This document shows positions 1 to 13,300 of a stretch of DNA of 64,000 bases, piece after piece. The stretch is taken from positions 9,619,185 through 9,683,184 of the forward strand of contig OY987230.1 of the NCBI GenBank assembly GCA_963920705.1, given 5' to 3'. A model generated the notes under the pieces. That model did no database searches. It worked only from the letters and a program-made list of their open reading frames with translations, and was not told the origin of the DNA. Positions within the stretch are counted from its first letter, which is position 1. Each line of letters starts with the position of its first letter. This DNA is from Odiellus spinosus (taxonomy: Eukaryota; Arthropoda; Arachnida; Opiliones; Phalangiidae). The position numbers and the translations under genes were made by a program.

Positions 1-157
1 AAACAGGTCAGCCGTCGCACGAACACTTGCGAGAAGATGTGAATCGTCCTGCACTTGCCGCGTAGTTTTTACGACAATATTCATTGTAACTTAATAGCAT
101 TAGCAAAGGCTGGTAACCAGTTGGTAACTTGGTAAGCCCTTCGTCTTAGTCTGGGCT
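1..157. other. Unique sequence left of duplication breakpoint
   Basis: No gene or repeat recognised. Identity with the second duplicated copy begins at about 158 (matching 34644); the first 157 bases have no counterpart before 34644, so the left breakpoint of the segmental duplication falls here. Too short to judge content. Confidence 0.6.
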
Positions 158-640
158 CAAGATTGATTCATTTATTGTGTATAAAAGAAAAAAGTCTTGG
201 AGTAGAAATTTTAAGAAAGCTTGAATTTTTATACTGCTCCCGCTTCAATTCCCATTAAACAACTTAATTATTAAACTACACTTAATTTTTCAGTAAAAAA
301 CTGGTCTACACAATTAATAAACTGGTTTTGCACCAGTGGACTTGTCAGCTACAGGCTTGATGCCTTGATATCAAAATACATAATTATCTCGGTAACAGTA
401 ACAATGTCCGTCACTAATGCTGTCTACAATATTACCTCTCCGAATACCATCATCCAAATACTAAATAAAATATAGAATTATATTTTAACAGTAACTATGC
501 CCGTCACTAACGCTGCCACATTCGTAATCATTTTGTAATTAAAGTCCGCTATTTTTGACGGGTAATAGCTAGCTATATAAGTTCAGATTTGAAACGTTAT
601 GGGTATTTAAAGGAGCGTTCACACTAGTTTAAAAGCGTTA

Positions 641-980
641 TTAAAGGGAGAATGCAACCGATCAACAAGTGATATATATCGATTCCTTATGGTTTAAATT
701 GGCCTAGTCCAACAGCTATTAAACTAGAAATAAATTTAAAACTTACAATCAAAATAGGTTTAGCTGTATACATGGAGATCCTGAACTCCTCATATAAAAA
801 CTACCGACCAATGACATTGATCGATGGCCCTTATATGGGGAATTCAGGATCTCCAAGAATCCAGCTAAGCCTATTTTCCGGGAAAGTTTTAAATTTATTT
901 CTAGTTTAATATTGGTTTGTAATTTTTTTAACAGGTGAATTAGGCCTATTTAAACTTGTTAGGTGGCATGCTCTCTTTAA
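641..980. mobile_element. TTAA palindromic MITE, family A (copy 1, member 1)
   Basis: Starts TTAA + AGGGAGAATGCAACC and ends with a degraded inverse (GGTGGCATGCTCTCT + TTAA). The two arms are inverted copies of one another and meet near a short GC-richer centre. Inner marks AATAGGTTTAGCTG / CAGCTAAGCCTATT and AGGCCTATTTAAAC recur in all family members. TTAA at both ends is the target duplication typical of piggyBac-type elements; no transposase is present. Same site occupied in copy 2 (35127-35466), so it predates the duplication. Confidence 0.85.
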
Positions 981-1330
981 CAGGTTTTGAAGCCCTCCTT
1001 CAAAAACGAATCAATTTTCTGTGATATTCGAGATTTCAAAATGCATTGTCCTGGTCTGATTCAATCGGTCAGCTGGGCAGTTAGAAAATTTCATACAGGG
1101 GAAATATTCGAATGGGAAATTATTGTTGTTCAAAAAGAGAATTGAAGCAACTATGACGGTTACAATTAAATTATATATAAGGGAATTAGTTCACAAAGTG
1201 ATATCCGTTACCATCAACTTCGTTAAAACGAAACGTCAGTATGTCTGCAATGCTAATATATACACGGAATATGCATATTTATGTTAAACTTTATTAAATT
1301 TTTTTTTTTTTTTTTGTTTTTTGGCATTAG

Positions 1331-4300
1331 TGTCTGGAGAAGCTTATGGCGGGGAAGTTCTGGCGATAATGGGGGCAAGTGGTGCTGGAAAAACAACCTT
1401 ATTGAAGTAAAAGTTAATTTCTGAGAATTTGATCTAAAAATATTAACCAAATGGTACTATTTAAAGTATATTAACCGGGGGAAAGTCGCAAAAGGTGCGA
1501 TACACTGGTCGAATAGAGATTAACGCCGAATTAGTCAACAGCGAACAATTGTCTAGAAAAACCGCTTACGTCCGACAATTCAAAGAATACTATCCACACT
1601 TAACTGTCAAAGAACATTTGCAGTTCTACGTAAGTTAAGACATCTAAATCTCAAGCCCCTTAGGCGTCCTGTAGCTTCTGTTTAACTAAAGGTTTAGGGC
1701 ACCACTTGGAGTTGCCCGTTGACATTTCTAATCTTACCCAAGATAGATTTTTCTCTTTGTGAATTTATAAATCTGTCTACTAAGGTTTTTTACCAAACTT
1801 TAGAAAATAATTTAAACACCAAAAACTTGTCTAATAAATAATAATTGTGAAAAGATTCTAGAATAGGTTTTTCGGCACGGTGATTCCTAAAATTATTTCA
1901 AAAGCTGTTCCACTGTTAGCTACAAGTTTGCCTTTAACCAATTTAATGACGTATTAATAGTTCCTCCCTTAAGATATTGGAAAAACAACAGACAAAGCGC
2001 GAGATCTTACAGGACTCGAAATTCATTTAAATCTTTAATTGCGGTCAGATTTTGACGTTTTATTTAAACACGTATAGGCGGAATTAAAACTGGGTAGAGA
2101 ATTAAACAAAGACCAGATAGAGAAAACAGTGAACATCATGATTGATGACGTAAGTGTTACCTATAAACTACTAACAAAAGTTAGTTACTTTATTCTATTA
2201 AAGTAAAGAAAATCTCGTAGCTTAATACTATCAGCAAAGTTAAACTAGCTCATCACTTAAAACTAGCCAAAAAAAAAGTCATCAACCCTGTCTGGTTCGA
2301 GTGATTGGACTCTTCCTCGATATTTTGAGTCGGGAGAGAGGGACTGAATTTAGGCGAGCCGCGCTTCGCTCTATTGAATTCCCTCCCAACTCCGAAATTT
2401 CTCCAGAGAGTGGCGCTTCCGATTTCAATATTTACACCAACTGCGACCGCTAGAGTGTCTCGAATCAGAATCTGCCGGTATATTTACCAGGACCTAAGCT
2501 ACGGGGCGTTGTTTACTTTTATGGAATAAAGCGATAGACTTTTGCTACTAATTAATATTTAGTTTAATCACTGTATAAACAACTAAACCTTTCTTCCAAC
2601 CCCAATTTTGACGCTCTCAGTTGCAACTATCAAAATGCGCTTCTAGCTACGTGGGAAATCCAGGTTTCATGAGTACTCTCTCAGGCGGAGAGTACAGAAG
2701 ACTGGTATTAGCGTCAGAGGTAAAGAAAAATACCATTTCCATTGAGGTTATATAAACATGAAGTCCAATCTACTCTTAATAGATAAGATAAATATCGAAA
2801 CCTGGCATTCATAAGCGTCCTCTAACGGCAAGCAAAAGTAGTAACTAACAAAACCCATGCACGTGGTTTTGTTAGTTACTAAACTTTGTCACTGTTTGCC
2901 TTTAGAGGACGTTTATGAACGCCAGGTTTTGTTATTCATCTGAATCTATTCGCAACGAAAAAGGCATCCGTGACATTTCGGATTGTGGCGCTAGGCAGAG
3001 GGAAATTATATTTAATCGTTTTAGGCAAGCATCGGCGCCTCCTTGGGTGAAAACCGAACTATAGCGATAGTTAGCCGAGCTTGATATTGGCCTAGTGACC
3101 CATAAAGCCTTAATCTCAGTGTCAGAGAGTGGGGAGATGGAAAATTTATTTTCTGCGGTATTACTCCCACCATAGGCCTAATTGAAATTGATTTTGCTAT
3201 GACGTCATCAAAGTAGTAAAACTAGAAAGTCGATTTTTTACGAAATTTTGTTGAACAGTGAGATATCCGTTATTATTAAGATAAGGGTTCAGATAAAGGC
3301 AAGCAAGTATTTCGACTTAAGACCTTTATACAGGATAACCATACGTTTGCGGTACCTCGAAGATTTTAGGTTATATATGTACGATACAATTAAATATAAA
3401 AACTTGCGTACTCAAAATAATTTGGTACTCATTTAAATGGGCCAGCTAGTAACAACAGCGAAATTTAGCTTTTATATTTACTAGTAATGCCTCGTTTTCT
3501 TAGCTCTCAGAGCTGACTAGCTCTCCAATGACCTCATTAATACAGGGTTGTCAGTATCATTTCTTGTTAGTTTAACCTCATCATTTTTAATTGTACAGCT
3601 TTTAACTGACGTCCCTATCATAACTTGCGACGAACCAACTACGGGGTTGGACAGTTTCGTGGCCCAAGAAGTCATGTCGGCCTTGCGCTTGATAGCTGAC
3701 AGAGGGAAGGTGGTTATGTGCACCATTCATCAACCGTCTTCCAGAGTTTTTGAAATGTTTGATAGGCTTATGTTACTCAGTGACGGAAAAGTGGCCTTCA
3801 ACGGAAATCGCGAAGAAGCTAAGAGTTTCTTCAGCTCGTAAGTATAGAAGTATACACTGAGACCGCAAGGGAATTGGAGTGACTGAAGTAATTGTGGGCC
3901 ACCGTGGCTGGTTACTTTGTATACATGTTCATTTTTTTTTTATTGGCTACTCAACAGGTTTTTCTTTCAATCCAAATTATATTTTATTTTTAGATTAGAG
4001 TTACCGGTACCTAATAATATGAACCCAGCCGACTTTTTTATCAGAACATTGGGGATTAAACCGGGATACGAGGAAGCTTGTCACTCTAGAAACAAGGTAA
4101 ATAAATCAGACACGCACAGTGACGTCGCTAGTGTTCTTAATTAGGGGAGAGGGCTAGACTGGGCTATATCTAATTTACGTTTTAGATAACAAATCTAATT
4201 ACGCAGAATTTCTAATATTTTAATCCAAATTACTTAAAGCTATGAAGCCCATATTATTCTCCAAAGACTAAAAGTTTATGTAAAATATTTGGGGAGCTTA

Positions 4301-7300
4301 ATCCTTCCCAAAAAGGACCTATAGTGATGCCACTAGACACATATCTATTTTTTCTGACAATTAACAATTAAAAAACTATACTCAGATCATTTGCCAAAGT
4401 TTTCGTAGCCAAACATCTACTAGAAGAACTATAATTAAGAGTACAAAAGTATTTACCACTTTCTTGCTATTTTTAATTTTAAAACCTGTCAAATCTAAAA
4501 ATATTTAATGATTTTAACTCGTAGAAAAATGACGAAGATGAAAAAGGGTAAGTACGATTATCATCCTTTTTAAAGTATTCTTAGTTTCATATATTTATTT
4601 ATTTTTAGTAATTAATGTAAAGGAAATAGAAGGATCTACCATAAGCCTATTATTATAGTTTAATAATATTTTTATGTCATAGCCTAGGGTTAGTAATAAA
4701 CAAAACCCCTCACAAGGATTCCAAGGATTTAAAAAGATGCCAACAAAGTCAGACATTTGCTATTGGTGGCTTTGACGAGTCAGGTGAACCAAGTACAGGA
4801 TGACCGCAACCAAAGTATATGAAAATATAAAACTACTGAAATTATAGGAAAATATACGTTTCAGCTATGAAGTTGACCCAAGTTCCCAAAGAGATACGTT
4901 TTCACTTCATTTTTGTAGTTTTCAAGCGCCACAAAAAATCTATCATTATATTAAATAAAGGTAAACAACGCCCCGTACCAGAAGTAGATGAAACCCTCCT
5001 TTGAAGTCTACTACTCTAATGTTCGATATAGCGCTCCTCTCTGTATGGGTAAAATTCCCAATTTTACGAGATCGGAGGGGTCCTACTTCATACCCCCTGT
5101 CTACGCAAAATTGGAAATTCTCTCTCCACAAACGACGACGTTTTTTTGATGAACTCCAAGGCTGCTAGAGATATTCGCTCGAAGAACTCCCGCTCCGAAA
5201 ATATCTACCGTTAGGAGGCGTACGAATCGCGCTTTTTGAAACTAACCCATACAGAGAGGGGTAGACAAGACCATGGAGTAATAGACTTCAAAGGAGGGTT
5301 TCATCGGCTTCTGCCCGTACCTTAATACTATTAGCAAAGATCCAGGTAAATGTAGCGGCAGATTCTAATTAGAGACACTCCAGTGGACACAGACGGTGCA
5401 AATAGTGAACGGAGGCAACGCCACTTTTGGTGAGTGGGGGGTAAAATAGCCAAACACGGCCAGCCTAAATTCTGTCCCTCTCTCCCGACTCAAAATATCG
5501 AGGAAGAGTCCAAATTACTCGAGCCAGACAGGGGTGATGACTTTTCTGGCTAGTTTTAAGTGATGGGCTAGTACGTTTACCTGGCCCTTTGCCGATAGTA
5601 ATAAGTTACGGGGCGTTGTTTACTTTTATGGAATAAAATGATGGACTTTTGGCGGCACATATTTATTAAAAACACGCAGTGAAAACCCGCAAATATGAAA
5701 GAAATATTTGAAAAATACAAAAATTTAGAGAAATTATAGAAACATAGAAAATATAGAAAATGGGGATATGAAAGTACAAAGGGTCAACTTCGTCTTTGAG
5801 GTGAAAGGCGGTTAAATTGGAAGAGCGAATAGCACATAGAAAATGTCTGACCACTTTGGATTACACAAGTCAATGAAAATCTTAGCCTCCTTGAGAAAGC
5901 CGCTGTTTATTAGTTATCCTAGTCATAGCTAATCAGGTTTTTAAAGGAAGATTTAATTCCAACAAGAAGTAATTTTCTAATATTTCTATTAAAATACCTC
6001 AACTTCATCATAGTAATAAATAACATTAGGTGGAATTCCATTTTTAATTTGCAATCCGTGGGGGATGCAATGATTTATAACTTAAAGGGGAGTTGCTTTT
6101 ATTTGATAACATAAGCTAATAAGCATTTAAAATCATCAATACATAAGGCTAGTCTTTTTTACTACTCAATCTATATCTACCTCTGTCTTAAGTAAGTTTA
6201 ATTACCCCCATATACTTAAAATATTAAGTAGTAGGAATCGTTTTGGAGCATCAACGCGCGCTCAAATTAGGCTACTGATGTGGAGAATCTTGATAATGAA
6301 ATGGCGATCGGAAACGAACTGGCTAAGTCCGATAATTATGCAACTGGTAAAGCGTTGATCCTGTTAAAGGGAGAATGCAACCTTATTACAGATGGTTTCT
6401 AAACGATTCCGTATAGTTTAAATAGGCCTAGTCTACGAGTAAATATATTTAAAAACAAATATAAAACTAGAAATTTAAAACTTAAGGGGAAATAGGCTTA
6501 GCTGGATTTATGGAGAAACTAAATTCCTTCGCATTGAAGGGTCATCGACCAATGAGCAAAGGCCCGTTGTTAAGGCGAGAACTACATGAAACTCCCAATA
6601 ACATTCCTTTGGTCGCTGACCCTTCAATGCGAAGAAATTCCGGATCTCCATGAATCCAGCTAATCCTATTTTCCAGGCAAGTTTTAAACTGATTTCTAGT
6701 TTAATATTTGTTGGTAAACTTTTTATTGGTGGATTAGGCCTATTTAAACGATAAGGAATCGATGAAAAAAAAAATGCTTGATATTAGGTTGCATTCTCCC
6801 TTTAAAATCCGAGAACCTTATAGAATTTCGAGTTTATACTTTCCTCCCTCTCAATTAAGATATTCACTGCCATATTTTGCGTCATTTTCTGGCAACAAGA
6901 AAAAACTGACGTGGGAGCGCAAAATACAGATAATGGGCTTTTCATGATTTTTCTAGGTTTCTCATACTTTTTCTTAGTGGCAGAATCAGTAGTGAGTACG
7001 AGCAGAAACTAATAGAAAAAGTAACAAAATAAACGTCAATTTGGGAAGATCGTGTACAACCATGGCCATAGACGCGATGTTAACATCTCTCGTTTCGACA
7101 AACACTATAATTGACGCTACCTCGCAATACAAGGTACAGTCATTTGACATGGTCGATGAAAAGTAGTTCTAGTAGGAACTATCGCGATTATATAAGAAAA
7201 TATACAGAAGCATAAACCTACTTATTTTGTGCTGAGGATCTATTTTTTCAGAAATTAAGCTAACGTTTTAACGATAGCAAAACCAGTTTTAAGACTACTT

Positions 7301-10300
7301 TCACTTTTGAGTACAAAAACTCGAAAAAAAATCCTCATTATTTTATCAAATTCATAAACAGTTTGTAGGCGTAAAAATGCGCTGGGATTTTCACACTACG
7401 AAGATGTATCACAAAAAATGGCTTAGTTGTACACTTTCCCCCAGAAATGAGGTTTTTTTATGTTACTTATACTAATAGTAAACAAAAGAAAGAAGTCAGG
7501 AAAGTTTCCAGGTGCAAAACACCTCTCTGCTCGGTTTCAAGGTCAAATTACTCGGGCTAGGACACAAGGAGGAGCTTCGAAAATATTCCTGCTAGATTAG
7601 GGCCAAAACTGCGTGGCTAACTTCTCCACCTGGTAATCATGGACCTTTTTACCCACCGTTTAAGCGCTGTTTTAGGGATAATTTGGTTTTAAATTCGAAG
7701 CTCCTCCTCGTGTCCCAAATCCCAATAAACGAACCCTACTTGATTTGACAGAGGTTTCACCAAGTTGTAGGGTTGATACTTAAAATTGTAGATGGTAACC
7801 AACCACTTTGAAAAAAGTAAACTAAAAATGAGCCGTTTTGCGCAAAATTTATGAAATAATCAATTAATAAACATGGGCGGTTTAATCCCAGAATAGCATT
7901 AAAATCTATTGACATAGTATCATGGTGTTTTTGAGCGCAACCCACTATCCAACTTCTCTGGTAATGCTAACGTCGTAATTTTTGAGTTGATTTTTATTCT
8001 CGGTAATTCTTAATGTTAAAAAGAGGCATTAGGAAACAAATTATGCTAGAAAATATATTTTTCCGCTCAAGTTTCACTCGTAAACCACGAGAATTATTAT
8101 TTTTTTAATACTGTAAACTTGTCTAACTATGAAAATAGTTAACTTTTAATAACCAATTTACCAAAATATAAACTTTTAGTAACTTTTTTCCAAAATAGTA
8201 ACTTTTAGTAACCTTTTTCCAAAATAGTAACTTTCAGCAACCTTTTTCCAAAATAGTAACTTTTAGTGAAAATAGTAACTTAGTATCATCCGCGCAACTT
8301 GGCAAAGCTACAAAGTGAAATCTATTCTGACTAATTTCTTGTCTACAATTAGTTTCTGGAATATATAGTTTCTTAACTATATACTAACCAAGTGTTACAA
8401 TTTTCAGGGATTGTCAGCAAACATAAGACTAATGTATAAAGAACGAAACGAAAATTTGTACGGCACTGTGGTTTTTCTTTTCAGTTCATTTTTCAGTTGG
8501 GTAAGTTAAATCCTGATACCCTCTTCAGACGAAACGTAAGTAGCCCGGCTTAGTTAAATTTATCTGAGGTTTAAATAGCCTTCTCAGTTCAATAAACCTC
8601 AGTTAAATCTGATTAAAGCTCGGTTTATTATGCCTCGTCTGAAGAGTTTATAAGAAATGCTAAAAAAAAGGGAAGCTGCCATTCAGGGTTAAAGATACCT
8701 ACGTATTTCCTACCTGCGCCTGTAGAAATGTTTCAACAGTCGAGCACCCTTGCTCAGAGAGAAGCCGACAAACAGGGTCAAATAGTTTAGGGGTTTATAT
8801 TGAAGCCGTACAAAGTACGAGGCTGCTCCCCAAGATGGGGGAGGTCAGCTTAAAGGGAGAATACAACCTAACAAGACTCCTTACGTTTAAATAGGCTTAA
8901 TCCAACAGTAAAAAAAAATTACAAACAAATTTTAAATTAGAAATAAACTTAAAACTTAAGATCAAAATAGGCTTAGCTGGATTCATGGAGATATCCTGAA
9001 CTCCCAGTATAAGGACTAAAGACGAACGACATTGATCGTGGAGATACTGCATTCTCCATATACGAGCCATCGATCAATGTCATTGGTCGCTAGTCTTTAT
9101 ACGGGGAGTTTAGGTGATCTCCACGAATCCAGCTAAGTCTATTTTGATCTTAAGTTTTAAGTTTATTTCCAGTATAATATTTGTTTTTAAGTTTTTTTAC
9201 TGTTGTATTAGGCCTATTTAAACGGCGAGGAATCGATAAAAAACACTTGTTTTTAGGTTGCATTCTCTCTTTCAAGACAAAAATACAAACGAATTAAATC
9301 TTCAGAAATGTTTCTAAAAAATAACCCATGCTCAAAGAAAAGCGGGTATCTAATACATTCCCACAGGCGACTGTTGAATTGTTTCAGGGTCAAAGGACAA
9401 ATGTAATTTTTTTAAAATTGTGCAAAACAAGTAACCCTAACTCTTGTGCAGATTAAAACACCGCATCTACCACTTAATCTAATTTTTAATTTATTTTTTA
9501 AACTTATATTTCACAGATAATTTGGTATGCTATACCATTAATTCTGAACTATACCATGGTATACTGGTGCTTCGGTAAGTTTAAAAACTCTTTGTGCAAA
9601 CCAGGAATTCATAAATAAATATTTACGCAATATTGGACTTAGTGGCGTATCTAGAGGGTTTGAAATATCCCCAGAGCTTTTTTTTTATAATCTTATTCAG
9701 CTCTCTCAAATTCCGTTTCCGAAAAAAAAAAAAAAATCTTTGCCGTGGTTACGACCCGGTTTGGCCTAAGGAAAACAAGACATACTTTCTCCTTCCTACT
9801 CCCTTCCATTGTAGGACTCACTAAAGCCATATATTTCCGTCAATATGTATCAGGATTTGTACAAAATTATGGAAGTTAATCTCCCTGACCAATTTTATTG
9901 TTTTTTATGAATTCATTCTTATGAACGAGCTCTTTAGTTTATCAATCAGGGTGGATAGTTTACTCAGAATATGAGCAAAACATTTGAATCTTTAGGCAAA
10001 TACTTTTGTTTAAAATAATTACGTTACAACTGTTCAAACAATCATAAACAGTTCCTTGACACGTACCAAAATATTTAATTTCTCTGATCATTTGGGCTCG
10101 TTTTCAAATTTCCCGACTTTTCCCTGGCCATTTGAGGCAATTTTCAAATTCCCTGACCTTTGGGCCAATTTCTTAACTCTCCCGACTTTTCCTGGTCGTG
10201 TACGAACCCTGTGTATTTATGAATTTTTGATATAAACTAAGAACTTTTAATATAATATTAAATCATGAACTATTATTTAGGTCTACCTACAAATGCGTTG

Positions 10301-13300
10301 ATATTTTTCAAACTCTTACTTGTAGCGTACTTAACAATGGCTACTTCGTTATGTTTTGGTAATTCGCTAGTAACACTGCTAATCTATTTATCGCGAACAT
10401 TTACGTTGGTTTGTATTCGTTTCTTTATAGGGATTATGTACGTTCCACTCATCAACAACTTATATCTGCTCACGGAATTTTCCAATATTTTACTAAACTT
10501 GATAATTATTCCCAGTGGATTTTGGGTCAACGTTAGGTATGATTATTTATTCTTTATTTCCAAAAATATGGAGCATGATACGAGTTATTTTCTTAAAGGG
10601 AGAATGCAACTAACTATCGATTCCTTATCGTTTAAATATGTCTAATCCAACAGTAAAAAATTTAAAACTTACCATCAAAATAGGCTTAGCTGGATTCATG
10701 AACTCCCCGTATAAGGACCATATGGAGATCCTGCATTTCCCATATAAGGGTGATCAATCAATGTCATTGGTCGCTAGTCCTAATACGGGAAGATCAGGTG
10801 AACTCCACGAATCCAGCTAAGCCTATTTTGAGGAGTAAGTTATAAATTTATTTCTAGTTTAATATTGGTTTATAAATTTTTTAACTATTGGATTAGGCCC
10901 ATTTAAACTATAAGGAATCGATAAAAATCACTTGTTTTTAGGTTTCATTGCATCTTTAATCTTTTAGTAGATACGAAATCGGACTCATTCCGGGCTTCGT
11001 CAAACTGAACTCGCGCCAAACTTACTTTTCATTTCAATGTGCTCTCATAGAATAACGAAAGAAAATCGACTTTCCCAATGAAAAAAATTGGAAAATTAAA
11101 CAAAATTTGACCAAATGAAATAACCCGAATTCTTTAAAAGTGCACCAAAGTCATTTTCATTTTTGGTTCATTCTGTTTTTTTCTTGAAGGGAGAATGAAA
11201 GGCCAAAACAACCTATTTTTAATCGATTAAGATAGCTACAATAATGAGAAAAACAATAATATAACTCACCAAAAATATTTCTTTATTTTATAATCAATTT
11301 CCAAAGTTACGAAAATTGCAGATGCTAAGCCTTGGCTGCCTAGCTCGGCGAACTAGGCAGCCAAGGCTTAGCATCGGAACTTTGGGAATTAATTATAAAA
11401 TAACGAAATATTTTTGGTGAGTCACATTATTGTTTTTCTCATTATGTTAGCATTCTTAATCGATTAAAAATAGGTTGTTTTGGCCCTCCATTATCCCTTT
11501 AATTTGCAGTATTTGGAATTTTCCAATTTGGACTATTTTTGACGAAATTAGATTTTTCCCGATTGGATAAGCCGATTTCTTCGTTATTCTATGGGAGCAC
11601 ATTGAAATGAAAAGCAAAACCAACGTCACGCGTAATTTGACAAGGACTGAATCGCGTCAGGTCGCGATATCAAACTCTCCTGGGATTATTGTTAAGCCTA
11701 CTTTTAGGGTAAGTTAAACTGATTTATAGGATAGCTCAATATTGGTTTGTAAATTTGAATAATAGTGGATTAAATCTATTTAAACGATAAGTAATTGATA
11801 TACAAAAAAATCAGCGGTTGTCAGGTTGCATTCTCCCTTTAAATTGCTAATCCAGGATAAAAATACTTTCATTTTTTCGTTCAGTTTCTCTTTAATATTT
11901 TTTTACCTCCCTCTTTCTTCGCAGAACTATACCGAGCTACATTTTATGGCTCAAACATATTTCGTGGCTTACGTATACCTTAGACACGTTATACACAACA
12001 ATCTGGAAAGATTTCGGACCATTGGGTAAATGTTTTGATCCAGGGGCTGATCACTATAATTCTGAACTATACTGAAATTATTTCGTAAAATAGTGCTCGG
12101 AATTTGTATAACTTTTATTAATTGGATAGATCTACTGAATTAAATTCAGATATTAACCCGTTTGCTTAGAAATTGACCATTTATCAATACAGTTAACTTA
12201 TCCAAAGACAAAATAAAATATTCTTATCTGTTTTCATCCGAAAATGGCAACTTATCCAACTTATCCTAGAATATTATCAGAGTTATAAGTTCGGATAAGA
12301 AAATTAAAAATATATTTTCTTCAAAAATAATGAATTTAAACCTAAAAGTGTGGTTTTTTAATAGTTCTATTTTTTTTTAATTGTAAATCCATTTAAACGA
12401 ATTCTAAGAAATCAAATTTTCTTATCCATTGTTATACTTGTTTTAATTTGAGTAACTTGTTTAATAGATAAAGCTTCAAACGTTTATCTTCGGATAAACC
12501 TTATTCATTTAATATCTGAAAAAATGTGAATACCACAAGATAATTGTTATCCGATTCCGAGCACTACGTAAATGTATACACATTTACCGTTACCAAAGTC
12601 TGTAATCAGTTACGTAATAGGAGTTCAGATTTTACGGAAATGGTTCAACCCTCGGTTTTGGATTTAATATAGGTTTGAGCCAGACAAGTTTAAACAAGGC
12701 AAAGTTTGGAAGCTTTATGAAAATACTAAAAATAATAATTCCAACCACTAAAAAGACTGAAGTTCAACACTATTTAAAATAGTCCTTTTAGCAGACGATA
12801 TTATTATTATTTTTGAGATAAAGCTTCCATACTTAAACTTGTCCAAACTTACACTCATTCACCCCTAATTGTCTAAAGAAATTTAACAGGAATTTCATAT
12901 ATTTTAAAAGAATGTACACAGCCATCAATTAATGGGGGCTGCATTGATAGTGGAACTGAAGTACTAAAAACCCTTGGATTTGAGAAGGTGAGTTAAGAGG
13001 AAAATGAAGTGATTTTTTTATCGATTGAATCGATTCTTATACTAATTATAAGAGTAGTTAGTTAATCATTCGGGAAATACATTCCAAGGATTTTAAAAAT
13101 CAAAATAGGTCCAGATTTACGTTTTTTGGCACAGTGATTAACAGGGTTCGTACAAAATTTTGGAAGTTAATTTCCCTGACTTTTCCAGGTTTTCCCTGAC
13201 CATTTCCAAATAATTTCCCTGACTAATTTTAATATTTTTTCACGAATTTATTCTTCCGAGCTTGAGCTGTTGGCAATTCCCAAATTTTATTTGACATATA

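Noticed and set aside
10265..10645. Single-exon 126-residue membrane protein
   Set aside because: It is ABCG exon 10281-10536 read through its donor into a MITE.
11826..12029. 67-residue open frame over 11925-12025
   Set aside because: It uses the wrong frame; the phase-matched frame gives the ABCG segment IPSYILWLKHISW.
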